Assembly (NCBI RefSeq): GCF_041296385.1
Contig: NC_091013.1
Coordinates: 32,249,001-32,313,000, forward strand
Direction: 5' to 3'
Source: Aphelocoma coerulescens
Taxonomy: Eukaryota > Chordata > Aves > Passeriformes > Corvidae
DNA length: 64,000 bases
Under the pieces are notes generated by a model. That model ran no database searches, was not told the DNA's origin, and saw nothing but the letters and a program-made list of their open reading frames with translations. The position numbers were made by a program, and so were the translations under genes. This document shows, piece by piece, positions 1-12,066 of the stretch. Each line of letters begins with the position of its first letter. Within the stretch, counting starts at the first letter, position 1.

Positions 1-1700
1 GCTAAGTGCAGCTTTTTGCAACTTCAATTGTTACACAAGATGTGTGCGATGTTGAGCGAGATCTAGCTCACCAAGCGGCAGAGGTTTTATGTGCCCTTTC
101 TCACGTAGCTAATCTTCCACAATATTTCCCCTGATAACCAGGTATCTGAGGATCAAGGTATGAAAGACTAACATAAGGAGTTGCTTTTTCTTTCTTTTTC
201 TTCTCCCCCTCTCTTTTCTAATTTGAGGTGCTGGAACTCCAGATTTTCCTTTTCTTATTAATTATAATTTCCAATCACAAACTATCATGGATGCTTTGCT
301 TAATTGCAGACATCTGGGAACAAAATTAATCTTTAGTTTGGATATAAAACTGAAAAATACTTTGTTGAAATTAGACATGGTAATTCATGGTTGTCTTTTA
401 AAGAGGTGTCTATCTAAGACCAATAACTTTAGGCCACTGAGATAGATCATCAGTAGTGCCTTGATGAACATAATAATTTTGATGGATGATATCTTGCAGC
501 TGTCAGCAGGTTGAACCTACTTGTTGATGGTTCTCAGGGGACTGGCTTAATGATTGCACAAATGAAGCAAGAACTAAACTAAGACAGACAATTTCATGGA
601 AATTATGAAAATGTTGGAAAGAAGCAGTATTTGTTCCCTGAATAAGCATGTCTTAATTTCTACCTAACAAGTAATAAAATGGAAAAGGAAAGAGGTATTT
701 ATTTTTTTCCCTGTCATCTTCAATTCCTAGGCATCAGGTTTTGAGGTACTGTGAAGATGTATTACAACTTTAATACTGTCTTTTCTCCAGAATTTTGTGC
801 ACCAGTACCACTGAATGCAATGACAGATTTTGGAAAGTGATGCCATTCTAGATGTGGATCTTCATTTTTGTTGTTTCAGCCTGATCCCCTTACTGTCCAG
901 ATCTGGGACCTTCTGGAAGCCTCCACAGCTTTTTCCTGGGTTTCATTCACAGGCTTCCTTCACATAGCAACCAGAACATAAGGGCAAGGTGTACAACTAG
1001 ACCTTGTCTAAGTAGGAAGCCAGGACCTGCAAGGGGCACGCATCTACGTGTAACCCCTGGGAGGTGCAACGAGTGCTTGAGCCTTTGGAGGGACAGCAGC
1101 AACTTGGCACTTGGTGCACATCTGGTTGGTTAGCTCCAGTACCAGTGCTTCCAAAATGCTGCCTGGAGTACTCCTGAGGGATCAGTCCAGCAGGAAAGGA
1201 CATGATCTTCTTGAAATGCTTTCTGCCTTCTGCCTTTCTGCCTAAGGTTTCTATTCTGACCCTTAAAAACCCTGTTACTCTGAAGCCTGGTGTGATAGCA
1301 ATAGGAGATAAAAAGCTCGAGTTTCTGATGGGTTTTTAAGAGTTTTAGCCATGGCCTTTCTCATCTCCTCAGTCCTTGTTTTGTGATGTGGTTAATCTTT
1401 CTTATGTAAAACAACCCGAGCACTTAGAATGCATTTCTAATGTCCTGTTGTGTTCAATCTAGCTCAAATGACAAGCAGCAAAGTGCAGCAGCCTTTCAGT
1501 TAGAAATGACATGGCTTCTGCTGACATTTCCCAGCTGAAGAATCATTTTGTGAATCATACACACTCTTTCTTTCCAGCTCTTCTGAACCCTGTGAAAAGC
1601 AGAATCAGAACTAAACAGGTGGAGTTCGGGGGAGTGTGAAAGCCTCGAGGGAGCTGCAGCAGAGAAAAATTAGGGTCAGCACCCTCAAGGAGGTCAGGGA
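1..1700. other. Upstream flank, no gene recognised
   Basis: This AT-rich stretch lies before the CpG island. Only short open frames without splice context are present, and I recognise no repeat family or exon. It may be upstream regulatory DNA of CNGA3 or the flank of an unseen neighbour. Confidence 0.5.
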
Positions 1701-2699
1701 GCGAGGGCCAGAGCTCTGAAGAAGAAACCTATTCATCGGTACCCCGAGGAGAAGCGCCTCTCGTGATGGAGAGGGTGTCGGCCCCAGCAGCAGTTCTGGG
1801 AGCGGCTGTGGGGTACCATCCCCTCGCGGCTCCCTGCGGTCAGGACGCGCAGGGACGGAGAGGCAGGGGCCTGGGAAATCCACTTCCCGACGGCTGCCGA
1901 GGGGGACGCGCTTCCAGCTGGCAGCGGCACGTCCCCACCTGCCTTCCTGAGCATCGCCGCTGCCTCCGGCCCTCCGCCGGCTGCCGCGGGCGGTGTGTGC
2001 CAAGGGAGGGCGGCGGAGAACCGGCTCTCCCTGCCGGCCCCGAGCTCTCCTCCCGAGCGCGGTCGGGAACGCCGCCGAGCCTCCCCGCTCCGCCCGGGCT
2101 CTCCCGGCGGCACGGACCGCGGGCGGCGGCTGATGCGCGGCGGGAGGCGGATGGCAGCGGCCGGAGCCTGCCCGGCCCAGGGGCGCTGGGGCCGCGGCCC
2201 CCGCCCCGGCGAGGAGGGGGGAGCGCCCGCCCGGGCACGGCTCCGCCCCGCCCGGGGGACAGCGGCTGCCGCGGGCACCGGGGCGAGTGGCCGCCCGCAG
2301 CCGCCCCGCCCGGTCCCGCCGCTGCTGGCGTCGCCGCCCGGGGCTGCGGATCCTCGCTCCGCCAGCGGCTCCGGGCCGGCCCTGCCCTGCCCGCGGCGGG
2401 CTCCCAACTTTCCTCGGCGTGGCACGAAATGTGCCGGGGCGCCGCCGAGCCGCTTTGACGTCTTGATCCTCTCCGAGAACTTAACAGGATCGCAAAGCCC
2501 TTCGAGCGGCTTTTCCCGGTGAGCCGGGCTTAGGCGCTCGGGCTGCGGCCGTAATCCGCCCGCGCCGCGCGGAGGGGCGGCTCGGCGGGCCCTGCCCTGC
2601 CCCGGCGGGCCCTGCCCTGCCCCGCCGCCCCCGCCGGGCCGGGCGCGCTGCGCTGCCGGGGCTCCCGGAGCGCGTCCGGGCCGCCCAAGGGCAGCGCTG

Positions 2700-2815
2700 C
2701 CCGCACCGCGCTCAGCGAGAACGCCCCGGGACCCCGCATCCAGGCAGACGGACGGACGGACGGACGGACGGACGGAGCGCCAGAGTTCGGATGCTGCGGG
2801 GAAAAGCGTGGGCAG
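2700..2815 (+). other. CNGA3: Putative non-coding first exon of CNGA3 (5' end unknown)
   Basis: Only the 3' border is supported: a consensus donor CAG|GTGAGT after 2815. The transcription start cannot be read from sequence, so the left coordinate is arbitrary. The next exon begins with 31 untranslated bases at 11935, so an upstream leader exon is required. This is the only CpG-rich candidate in the window. The exon contains a GACG tetranucleotide run. Confidence 0.4.
2747..2776 (+). repeat. (GACG)n microsatellite, about 7 units
   Basis: Perfect tandem tetranucleotide repeat just upstream of the putative first-exon donor. It probably lies in the 5' untranslated region and should be prone to length variation. 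Confidence 0.9.
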
Positions 2816-5041
2816 GTGAGTCTGAAGCAGGAGGCAGTAAGCCTGCCTTTCTGTCATGCCCGTGAGAGTGGCATCGTGTCCCGCATCAAACTTCAGTTCT
2901 AAGCCTTAGTTCAGAAGCTTGAAATGGAAACGTAAACTTTATTTATTTAATTTTAAAGAAAAGTGTTAATTTGATTAATTGATGCAGAGATCTGTACTTA
3001 CAATTAAACTGGATTCAGGGCACAAATCTGAACAGAAGTGGGGCTGAGGGGATTTATCCACTCCTGTTGACTGAGGCTTAATTTTACCAGCTTGTTCCAT
3101 GTGTCTCAACTTCTCCACTGTCCGGTGCCTGTGGTGTAAGCATGAGGCTGTCAAACCCTATATAAAGAAAATGCTAGCAAATACTACAGGCAGTGAAAGG
3201 GAATTATTTTCCAGTGATTCCTGGTAGTTCCAATAAACTGACCTTGGTTCTAGCAATATGACATCTTTTGTAAAACTCCTGTAGTGTAATCCAGACCATA
3301 GTCTTCCTAAGACTGTACAAGATATAATAATAACTATAATCAGTGTCTTTCTCTAATGCAAGGTCCCCTCATTTGCCAAGAGGAAAAAGTCAGAAGACGA
3401 CAAGGAAAAATGACCTGAATATTACTTTAGATCTCTGAAGAAATAATGTTAAATGTAAATATTGGTACCTCTTGAATTACCTGTTTTAGCTGTATTTTGT
3501 TTTCCAGATTCGTAGTTGTTGCATTCAAAGCGCATTTAAAATCTGTAATTTTCCTTGTTACAAGTGAGCAAAGTGTAGTTTCAGATGTTATAGCTTTCGA
3601 AATAGCATAACTGTGTGTCTTCAGTCAGCACAGTGGTTTTTTTTCCTCTGGTATTTCTCATGTTGTTTTCATTGAGCATGCATGCTAAAGCCATCTGATT
3701 AGAAAAATGCATGTTGCAGATGATAATGGGACTGTCAGGATGTCGAATCAGCAAGGGTAATCATGGTAAACAAGTAGTGCATGACTTGAGGGAAGAACAC
3801 ATCAGCTTTAAAAAATTATATGTCATCCTTCCATATCAGCATCTCTCAGCTTTGCCTTCTGTATATCCCAGCCTTTGTCATCCAATTTGCACCCAGCTCA
3901 GTCATTTCGGTTCAGCACGTTGTCCTGCAGCCTTCTCCAATGTTGCCATCTCCTTTCATTAGCATCTCTTAAATCCTCTTCGGTAGGATGCCTCGTTACT
4001 GCTTGTGAAACGTGACTCGATTACCTCTCGTGCTTCCCTTCCCCAGCCAAATGGGATGGCTCCGATCGTTCACATAAAGTGGGCAGGGAGTGAATTTAAA
4101 TGGGTAACACTCACACGTATGCACGTGCACACATGCAAACATACATATTTATTTTATAGGCACGCATTCAGGAGTGTAAACCTGCTGTGTTCATGCTGGA
4201 TTCATGCCCCTGCTACGTTCGCTTTTAGGAGTTACCTTGGTACATGAATGCACTGACAGGAGACGTTGGCAGAACCGGTGAATTTTAAACAGTGGGCTAC
4301 AGAAGCCTTGTACAGAGCTTACTTGCTGTACAGAAACATGGATACCTGCACCATACTGGCAACAGAACAACACGATGTGACTTGGTTGTCCAGGCAGCTG
4401 TAATTTTTAACTTACTGTGTTTTAATTTAGAATATTAAATTCAGCATCCACAGCTAGTTTCTCCTGAAAAGTATCCAATTAAAAAAATAATTCATCTGCA
4501 GAAGATGGTCTGCAGAAAACTTTAGTAAATCTTAGAAAATTGAACTGCGTTGCTAAGAGGTCACAGTTACAGAAGGGAAACTCAGTCCAAATAATTAAAT
4601 TTATTTAAATGATTATTTTGGTACTACAAGGTGCCAGAGACTCAGCCATCAAATAGATCAATGGTAGTCATGTGCATTTCATTCTAAAACTATAAATTAT
4701 ACATACATGAATAGTGAAGTGCTTTGTGAGGTGCATGCACATCTAAAGTATGTGAAAGGTAGAGATTTTGACACCTTTGGTACTGAGGCTACTAGGCTAT
4801 GCATATAAATTTTGTGCATTCTCAGGAGATGTCAGTGCTCGTAGAAAATGCAATATGATGTAGAAGAGAGTAATACATTTTGAAAAGTGTGCTTTTAAAA
4901 GAGGTCCTAGAATTTAAGAATTACTGATTTAAACTGTAATGAATTTGTGAGGGTAAGGTGTACTGCTGGTTGCTTCTTCAGCTCCCTGGGCTTGATATAA
5001 TAGCCTTCATACAAAGCTGATTTCCGTAAGAGTGTGCCAGA

Positions 5042-5083
5042 GTCCAGTCTGCAGGTGAATTTGTCCAGTCTGCAGGTGAATTT
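5042..5083. repeat. 21-bp perfect tandem duplication
   Basis: Two adjacent identical 21-base units, 5042-5062 and 5063-5083, each starting GTCCAGTCTGCAGG. A third, partial match to the start of the unit lies near 5160. It looks like a local replication-slippage product inside an intron. Confidence 0.9.
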
Positions 5084-7202
5084 ACAAACCTCCAAATCAT
5101 TGAAGCAAAGGTTGTGCCTTCTCTTCAAATCAAATCTAAGAAGGTACTTAAAAGTTCCAGTGTCCAGTCTTTGAGGTCCATTTGTTGCCAGTACTGAATC
5201 ATTGGAGCTGCAGCCTGTCACACATAGCATACGCAAGATACATAATGCCCAGCTGAGCTACACTATTAGCAAGTGATATAACAAGGATCATGTAGGTGGA
5301 GGTCAAATCCCAGAATAAATCCCAAAGACTTATCAGGGTTGAACCTGAAAGGCTGTGTGAGGATTTGGAATGTGTCTTAACTAAAATGATGTAAGTGATC
5401 CTATGCAGCTTATCACTGCTTCCATAGCAATAAATAAAATGCTGAAAGCTTCAAGAACAACAGTATTTAATAACTACACAAACACATAGGATCCACTACA
5501 AAATTGCATGTAAAGTCATCTTTTACTTGTGATGGTGATACATATTTCACCTTGAAAAGCTGTTTTTTGAACTCTGCTATATTTTCTGTCTGTAGTCCTT
5601 TTACTCTACATAAATAAGCTTTAAGAATACTAAGTGGTGGTATAAATAGCTTGTCATTATCACCTGATAAACAACTATATTTGCTTCATATCAGATGTAT
5701 TAATTCTTGGTTGGTTAACAATTTTGAATTAAGTTAGGGTGGGTTGACATATTCTGCCCCAAAAGGGAACTGCTACAGTAGCCCAAACATGAACTCTTAA
5801 TGCTCTTGAGAGAGACTACAGTAATTCAAAGTTCCTTCACAGATGTTTGACAGGCTGTAGGGCTCACTTTGATGGCTTAGCTGATAGCTATCAACTTCCT
5901 AAATTTGTTATAATTTGTATTATTAAAGTGTGTGCCTGTGTGTTGGGTTTTTTCCCTGCAAAAAAGAGGCGCAAAATTGTCTGAAACCCAAGCCACAAAG
6001 CTGCTCAGAGGTCTTGACTGTGTCCAGATTGCAGTGGGTGCTGAAAACAGATACTCCTGCTGCCATATGTGTTCTCAGAGCACTGAAAACCCATGAGAAA
6101 GTTATGTGTATCCCATAATCTACTGGTAGCAGGCTGTGGAAAAAGGAGGGAAACTGGTTTTGGCTTGCTGAATTTGAAGCCCACTTGAAAGGTTTCTCAT
6201 TTTTGAGGTGCAGCTGCTCAGCACAACGCAGTTTGCTGCAAGCAGGTGAATCGACTTGTGGAAGATGGGAGTTATGGCTGGGAGTCGGGTACTGCTCCTT
6301 CTGGGCTGGAGTTGGAAGCCCAGTTATTCTCGGTATCCCAATTTAGCTTCAGTCATTTTGCATATGTAGTGTCCTTCTTAGTGCTCTATTCCTGCTTACC
6401 TGCATTTCTGCATGCCTACTGTAGGAAATCCACTGGATGGCAGAGCTCCTAAAATTTAGATACTACAGCCTTTGTAGCTCTAGTTCTAGGTCTTTAATGA
6501 TGTAGTTCTAAAGAGATAATAGAACCTGATTTTCAAAACTAGGAAATACTTATGTGAATCCGAAATTTTCATATGTTACTTGAACTCATATTTGTTGTCA
6601 AACAACTGGCTGTCTTGTTAAAAATACTTATTTTGTACCAGACAGTGCATTTAAAATAGTTGGACACAAAACCTCAATTGCTATTGAATCCAAAAGGATG
6701 AGGATAAAACAGCATGAACATTTGCATTTCAAGTACAGAGTGCTATCACTAATGTATATCATTTGTTACATTTTTAGTACAATAACACATCTATCTTGTT
6801 TATCTGTAGTTTCAGTCTCAGTGATGCAGGCATTGAAATGCAGTGTTCTTGAGTGTGGATTTATTATTCATCTCTTTCAGGTAAGTACATTTGGTAGCAA
6901 GGAAAAAAAGGCTAGGTGAGAAAGCATGTTAAAATTCTGCTTAACGCATTGGTAAAGATGTCAGTCTTTCAAGAGCTAGGAGGAATTCAAGTTTTACTTT
7001 GCTGGTGACTAGACTGAGGCTCAGAGGACTATGTGTCTGTCTGTCCGTCTATTTCTCTTGTTAACTCACTTGTAAGATAAATGCCTGTTCTAAGTGCCTA
7101 ACTTAGTACCAGACCTGTCAGCCTTTAGGTAATCAAGTTTTACCCTCAGTGTAATTACTAGCTTTAAATATCCAGAGCAGAGAGTGTAGTTCCCAGGTAG
7201 GA

Positions 7203-8178
7203 GATACTTTTTTATAAAAGGTGGGTACCAGTGTGGGGTGGGTGCAGTGCCCAGGGGCTGGCAGGGGCTGTGGGGCCCTTTGTACAGCAGCCAGGGCTGC
7301 CTGGGCTGGACACAGACAGCTCCAGCCAGCTCCAGCTCATCCCCTGTGGCCAAGATGGTGTCACTTTAGGGAAAAAACATTGAAGAAAAAGTAGGATACC
7401 ACAAATGCAGTGTATGGGGACTGAGGGGAAAAAAAAGGTGAAAACCATTTCTGCAGAAATCAAGTTCAGAGAAGAAGGAGCAGATGTGGTGTTCTGGGTG
7501 CTGGAGCAGGATTCCCCTGCAGCCCTTGGAGGGAACCATGATGGAGCAGACATCCACTGTGGAGGACCCTTTGGTGGAGCCAGGTATTTCCTGAAGCAGA
7601 CTGCAGCCAGCGAAGAGGAGCCTATGCAGGAACAAGTTCTCCTGACAAGAACTGTGGTCCATGGAGGACTCACACTGGAGCAGGTTTATCCTGCAGGACT
7701 GCAGCCTATGGAGAGGACCCACACTGGAGCACTTTGTGAAGGACTGCAGCCTGCAGTAAGGACCCACACTGGATCAGGGGCACAGTGTGAGGAGGAAGGA
7801 GTGGCAGGGAGGAAGCATTATGGACTGACTGCAGCCTCCCATTTCCCACCCCTTGTGCTGCTAGTTAAGGTAGAGGAGGTGGAGGAGTTGGGAATGTAGG
7901 GGTGAAGTTGAATCTGGGGAAAAACGAGTGGTAGAGTGTTTTGTCTTTGTTTCTCACCATCCAACTCTATTTTAATTTGCAATAAATTGAGTTTTCCCCA
8001 AATTTGAGCCCTTTTTGCCTGTGATGACAATTGGTCTTCCAATGTCATTTTTCTTCATGTTTTTTTTCTTGACCCATGAGCATCCTCATCTTACTTTCTC
8101 CCACTGAGCTGCTGAGGAGGGGAAGTGCGATAGCAGCTGGGTGGGCATCTGACAGCCAGCCAAGGCCAACCTACCATT
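7203..8178 (+). repeat. Degenerate interspersed repeat, LTR-like, with 45-bp internal repeats
   Basis: The segment is more GC-rich than the surrounding intron. The word GACTGCAGCC occurs at 7599, 7697, 7742 and 7827, and GGACCCACACTGGA at 7715 and 7760, so the core has a 45-bp period. An AATAAA lies at 7981-7986, followed by a T-rich tail region and a second GC-rich block ending near CCAACCTACC. The overall pattern resembles a repeat I associate with bird genomes, probably an endogenous-retrovirus LTR, but I cannot name the family. A 164-codon open frame (7405-7899) exists only because 45 is a multiple of three. It is not a gene. The boundaries are approximate. Confidence 0.5.
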
Positions 8179-9185
8179 CTACCCTAACAATTGTGGTTTT
8201 AAGTATGAAACTGAGCTCTACTCACTTCTTAAAACTGCCTTGTAAGACCCAGCGTTTCGTGGCAGTTTTGGGATTGCAGGTCCCAGATGATCAGAGCTGT
8301 CTGTCCGTGGCCCTGCAGAAGGTGTTTGCCGAGCCTCACGACTCTTCAGGACTTTCCTGCTGGCTGACTCCTGTTGAGCTGCTCTCTAGTCGGTTGCTTG
8401 CCATATTTTGAATGCAAGGTTGAAAGGCCAATCTCCTGCCTAGACTATTAAACACATTTATCATTAGGATCCTTAGAGGCCTAGAAGGAACAAATATTTC
8501 TCCTTTATCAGATAGCCAGTAATTTGTCAGAATTTTAGGCAGTGCCAGACTGCTTTATGCAGTGCCAAACCATGTTGCTTCAGGAGGTCTCAGCACCTGC
8601 ACTGTATCCAAATTACTACACTGTTTATTTCTGTCAGTCCTGCATTTAGTCTCTCTCTACCACAGCTGGGCACAAGTAACACACACTCATCCACTCTTCC
8701 TACCTCCTTCCAAAAATATATTCATGTATCTTATTGATTAATAGTAGAGTTGTATTTCTGGGAAATTTTTCCCCCCTCCTTTTCTCCAGTATAGTGCAGA
8801 ATAAGAGTTCAGATCACACTGTATATTGAATGCGAATTTTACAGCTGAAATTATTGTAAGGGTTCTGAAATGAGCTGAAATTTTACTTATTTTTAATTTA
8901 TAACTTTCTAGTGTTCACTTTCTAGGGTGGGCAAGCCCCATTTTCATTCTCTCCCTTTTCTGTGTCCTCAGTCATTCTTGCCATGCTGCTATCCTTGCTT
9001 TATCCTTTCGGTTTAAGAGAAGGACTTAAGAGTGTTCCAGATAAGTCTGCACTGTTGTTTCATGGAGCAGTTTTAGTGGTTTTTGTGTCATCAACACGTT
9101 CCATGTATACACTGTGAGTTGTTGTGTCAGCAAGCCTGCCCTGCAGTGAGCCCGCTGTTTCACTGAGCTGTACACATGTCCTAAG

Positions 9186-9415
9186 TTCATAAAATGGTTT
9201 GGGTTGGAAGGCACCATAAGGGCCATGTAGTTCCAATTCCCACTAGACCAGGTTGCCCAAAGCCTCATCCAGCCTGGCCTTGAACACTTGCAGGGATGTG
9301 GCATCCACAACTCTCTGGGCAACATGGTCCCGTGTTTCAACACCATCACTGTGAAGAATTTCTTCCTAGTATTTAATCCAAATCTACCCTTTCAGGTTCC
9401 CTTTCTGAGAGCATA
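9186..9415 (-). mobile_element. Truncated CR1 LINE fragment
   Basis: On the + strand it reads as the reverse complement of an avian CR1 3' region, with the phrases GGTTTGGGTTGGAAGGCACC, GTTGCCCAAAGCCTCATCC and CTGTGAAGAATTTCTTCCT. It is about 230 bp long, 5'-truncated as most CR1 copies are, and diverged. It has no coding capacity. The ends are approximate. Confidence 0.85.
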
Positions 9416-11934
9416 TGGTTCATTTGGAAGCATGTAGGGCAGTAGCTTACGTGCTTTTCGCCTTTATTCATGGACTTCCATTTGCCTGTGTTGCACATCA
9501 CTTGTCATCAGATTGAAAAATTGCTGTAGTTGATGTGGGCCACCCTGAGGTTCCCTGCACTCCTTTTGTTTCTCTTGCCTATAGAATTTTTTACCATCCT
9601 GAGATCTTACTGTATTGCCACTCCTTCTTTTCATCAGCATCATTAACAACAGGCTTTCCTACAGAGCCCTGGGGAATACTGTTATTAAACTTTTGTAGTG
9701 GTGAAGGTGGCTATTTAATCCTGTTCTTGCTTTCTGTGTTATCATTTATTTAACTCAAAGTAGTGTTTGGCTTCATATGCTATTACTTGATTTTTCTTCT
9801 TCAGTGACCAAGCCTTTGGAAGTCTTAAGTAAGGTTTCCTGTATTCAGTGCTCCACTGGCACAGTCAAGCCTTTCAGGAGATTTGGAATATCTAATTCCA
9901 GTATCGATTAAAAGTGTTTAATTCTAGACTAGTAATACCCAATTTCAGTCATTTCAGTTTTAAGTTTAAGGAAATACTGTGCTTAATGTTTTTTAGCCAA
10001 ACTGTCGGGTACTGATGCACAAATGTGTCTGGAAATCCACATGCCACCCCTACAGCATCTGAAACATAGAAAGGCACTGTTCACTGATCTCCACTTTCAG
10101 AAGCAATGTGTCTTCTCAGTGAGGGAATACATGGTGTTGGTAGCAAATTATCTACATCATCCCAAGACTTTGGAAGGGTTTTATTAGCTCATGCTTTAAA
10201 TGTTTTAACAGTTTTATTGTTTTAACAGTTACTTACTTTGTTGGAGGTTATAAACCAGGTGACCCTTGTTTTGAAGAACGGCTGTAGGTAGACATCAATC
10301 TGACTGTGACTCACCAGAACTGACTGTAACTGTTGTGTCAAGTGTCAGAACTAGTCAAGAACTTAAGTTAACTGAATTAATTAAGTTTGTGCTGAAATTA
10401 CATCTTCAGAAAAAAGGTTTAATGCTTTTTTATTTATCTTATGAACAATTCTTCCCACCATCAAGCTTTTAAAACTCTGAGTTATGTTTTTAGCATAAAT
10501 TGTCTGCACTGTAGAAGTTGATTGTTCTGAGCGAACATTCCAGTCTGAATGTGGGTTGAAAGAATTCAATTTTTTTATATCCATGTGTAATAAAAATGCA
10601 TTTTTTTCCCCAATAAAACTTCAGCTAATTGGCATGAACAAGGCTCAGCTTAAGGTGAGACGCAGTTAGACATTAACTGCTTTACACTGAGGCAAAATTA
10701 GTAATGGGAAATACTAATAAAAATTTTGGATATTAAGTGATGCCCAAGGCTGTTTCTAGAGTAATTTCATGATTTCTGAATGAAAAAAATATTTAAAATA
10801 TATTAAATGATTTTAAAAGTTGTACATGTTTTTTTTTAATTGTCTGGGAATTGAGTGGAGGGTAATTCAGGTATCTGTTTTTTAAGAAAGTGAGTGCATA
10901 ACCTTATAATCATGGATAGTGAGCTTTGCTCCAGGAATAATTCAGGTCACGGAGTTAGCTTCTGAAAGATCTGTATTTCATTTGCTGTTAAAGGTGAATC
11001 TTGTGTGGTCAGTAAAACAGAGGATTGAAGGTGAAAAATGGACACTACCTTGTCTGAGGGAGTTAATTGATCCTGCGAGATTATCATTCTAGTAATATTT
11101 CAAACAGAAAAGGCTCCTGAATGGAGTTTCAAAATTTATATTTTTCCTTTTTAAAAATTCAAAGCTTTCACTGAAAGTCTTTCAATCTGCATTTGTAAGA
11201 CACTTGTCTTGAGTCTTAAAACTTGTTTTGCAAGTGGTAGATGTGATATGAATTTGGAGGAAAGGCATTGAAGGTCAAATCTGGAAAGGAATTCAGATAA
11301 ATTTCCTAAAACTTGTAGGAGATGAGCTGCTAAATATCTTAACAGAGACTGTTTTGAACCAGGATAATAAAATCCCCTAGCGTGTGTTTAGTGCAGAGTT
11401 TTAATAATATAGAACTATAGCATAGCCTATAATAAGCTGAGGGATGAATGTCATTAATTATCTGCTTGGTTGATATGGATTTTTGGAATAAAAAGCTTAA
11501 TCATAGATAAAATTAGGACAAGGGAATTAAGGTAAAGTGGAATGGGTTGTCCTAGCACATGCATTACCTGGCTTTTTTTTGTTGACTTCCTAACTAACCT
11601 CCTTTTAATGAGATTTTAAATGCAATTTTACTATGGATAATAGGTATGACAGTGTAGGTATCCATAAAGGCCAGCGACTAAAAGAATATAGTGTCATGTA
11701 ACCCTTTTTTTTTGGTCATGATGAATCTTTGTTAGACTTTTACTAACACTTCTTTTTTTCTGTCTACTGCACATAAATCAAGAAACACGTGTCGTATGTG
11801 TGTGCAAATATCACTGACTGTTCTTCAAATGGTTGAAATTGCTTTTTGCTGTTCCACTGTTCTAATAAAGAACTCTTTTTAAGTACTGAGGACATTCCTT
11901 TTGCAGCCTTCATAAGTTTTTTTTCCCATTTCAG

Positions 11935-11965
11935 CTGTCATGTAGATGCTGATATGTAAAGCAAA
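11935..11965 (+). other. CNGA3: CNGA3 5' UTR part with three upstream AUGs
   Basis: These 31 bases lie between the acceptor (TTTCAG ending at 11934) and the start codon at 11966. They hold ATGTAG at 11940-11945 and ATGTAA at 11954-11959, both minimal start-stop uORFs. A third ATG at 11946 is in a different frame and overlaps the main coding sequence. The main start has A at -3 and G at +4, a strong context, so leaky scanning would be needed to reach it efficiently. Confidence 0.7.
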
Positions 11966-12066
11966 ATGGCAAAAATCAACACCCAGCACTCCTACCCTGG
12001 TATGCACAGCCTGTCTGTCAGAACTATTGATGAAGATATCGAAAGGATTGAAAATGGCTATATCAG
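11966..12066 (+). CDS. CNGA3: CNGA3 coding exon 1
   Basis: The exon opens with ATG at 11966 and encodes residues 1-33 plus two bases of codon 34. MAKINTQ at the start is the diagnostic N-terminus of vertebrate CNGA3. The donor is ATCAG|GTAACA. I chose this start because it is the family's conserved start and has a strong Kozak context, although three ATGs precede it in the same exon. Confidence 0.95.

Larger units (their letters stand above)
1740..2815 (+). promoter_or_regulatory. CNGA3: CpG island, probable CNGA3 promoter
   Basis: GC content and CpG density rise sharply from about 1740 and fall after about 2800, in contrast to the AT-rich DNA on both sides. Within it are many GC-box-like runs, a CRE-like TGACGTC at 2456-2462, a directly repeated 20-mer at 2583-2602 and 2603-2622, and a GACG microsatellite. 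A good donor (GGGCAG followed by GTGAGT) closes the island on the + strand at 2815/2816. The nearest downstream + strand gene is CNGA3, so this is most simply its promoter and first exon. A bidirectional promoter that also serves a gene to the left cannot be excluded. Confidence 0.55.
2816..11934 (+). other. CNGA3: Putative first intron of CNGA3
   Basis: A roughly 9.1-kb intron from the CpG-island donor to the acceptor TTTCAG at 11934. It contains a 21-bp tandem duplication (5042-5083), a degenerate roughly 1-kb interspersed repeat (7203-8178) and a truncated CR1 (9186-9415). No conserved coding exon was recognised in the rest. Confidence 0.45.

Noticed and set aside
1733..2857. Long open frames on both strands (374, 231, 175 and 132 codons)
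   Set aside because: They lie in the CpG island, where stops are rare because of GC content. Products are Pro/Arg/Gly/Ala-rich low-complexity sequence with no domain.
7405..7899. 164-codon + strand frame
   Set aside because: It lies inside an interspersed repeat; the frame is kept open by a 45-bp period.
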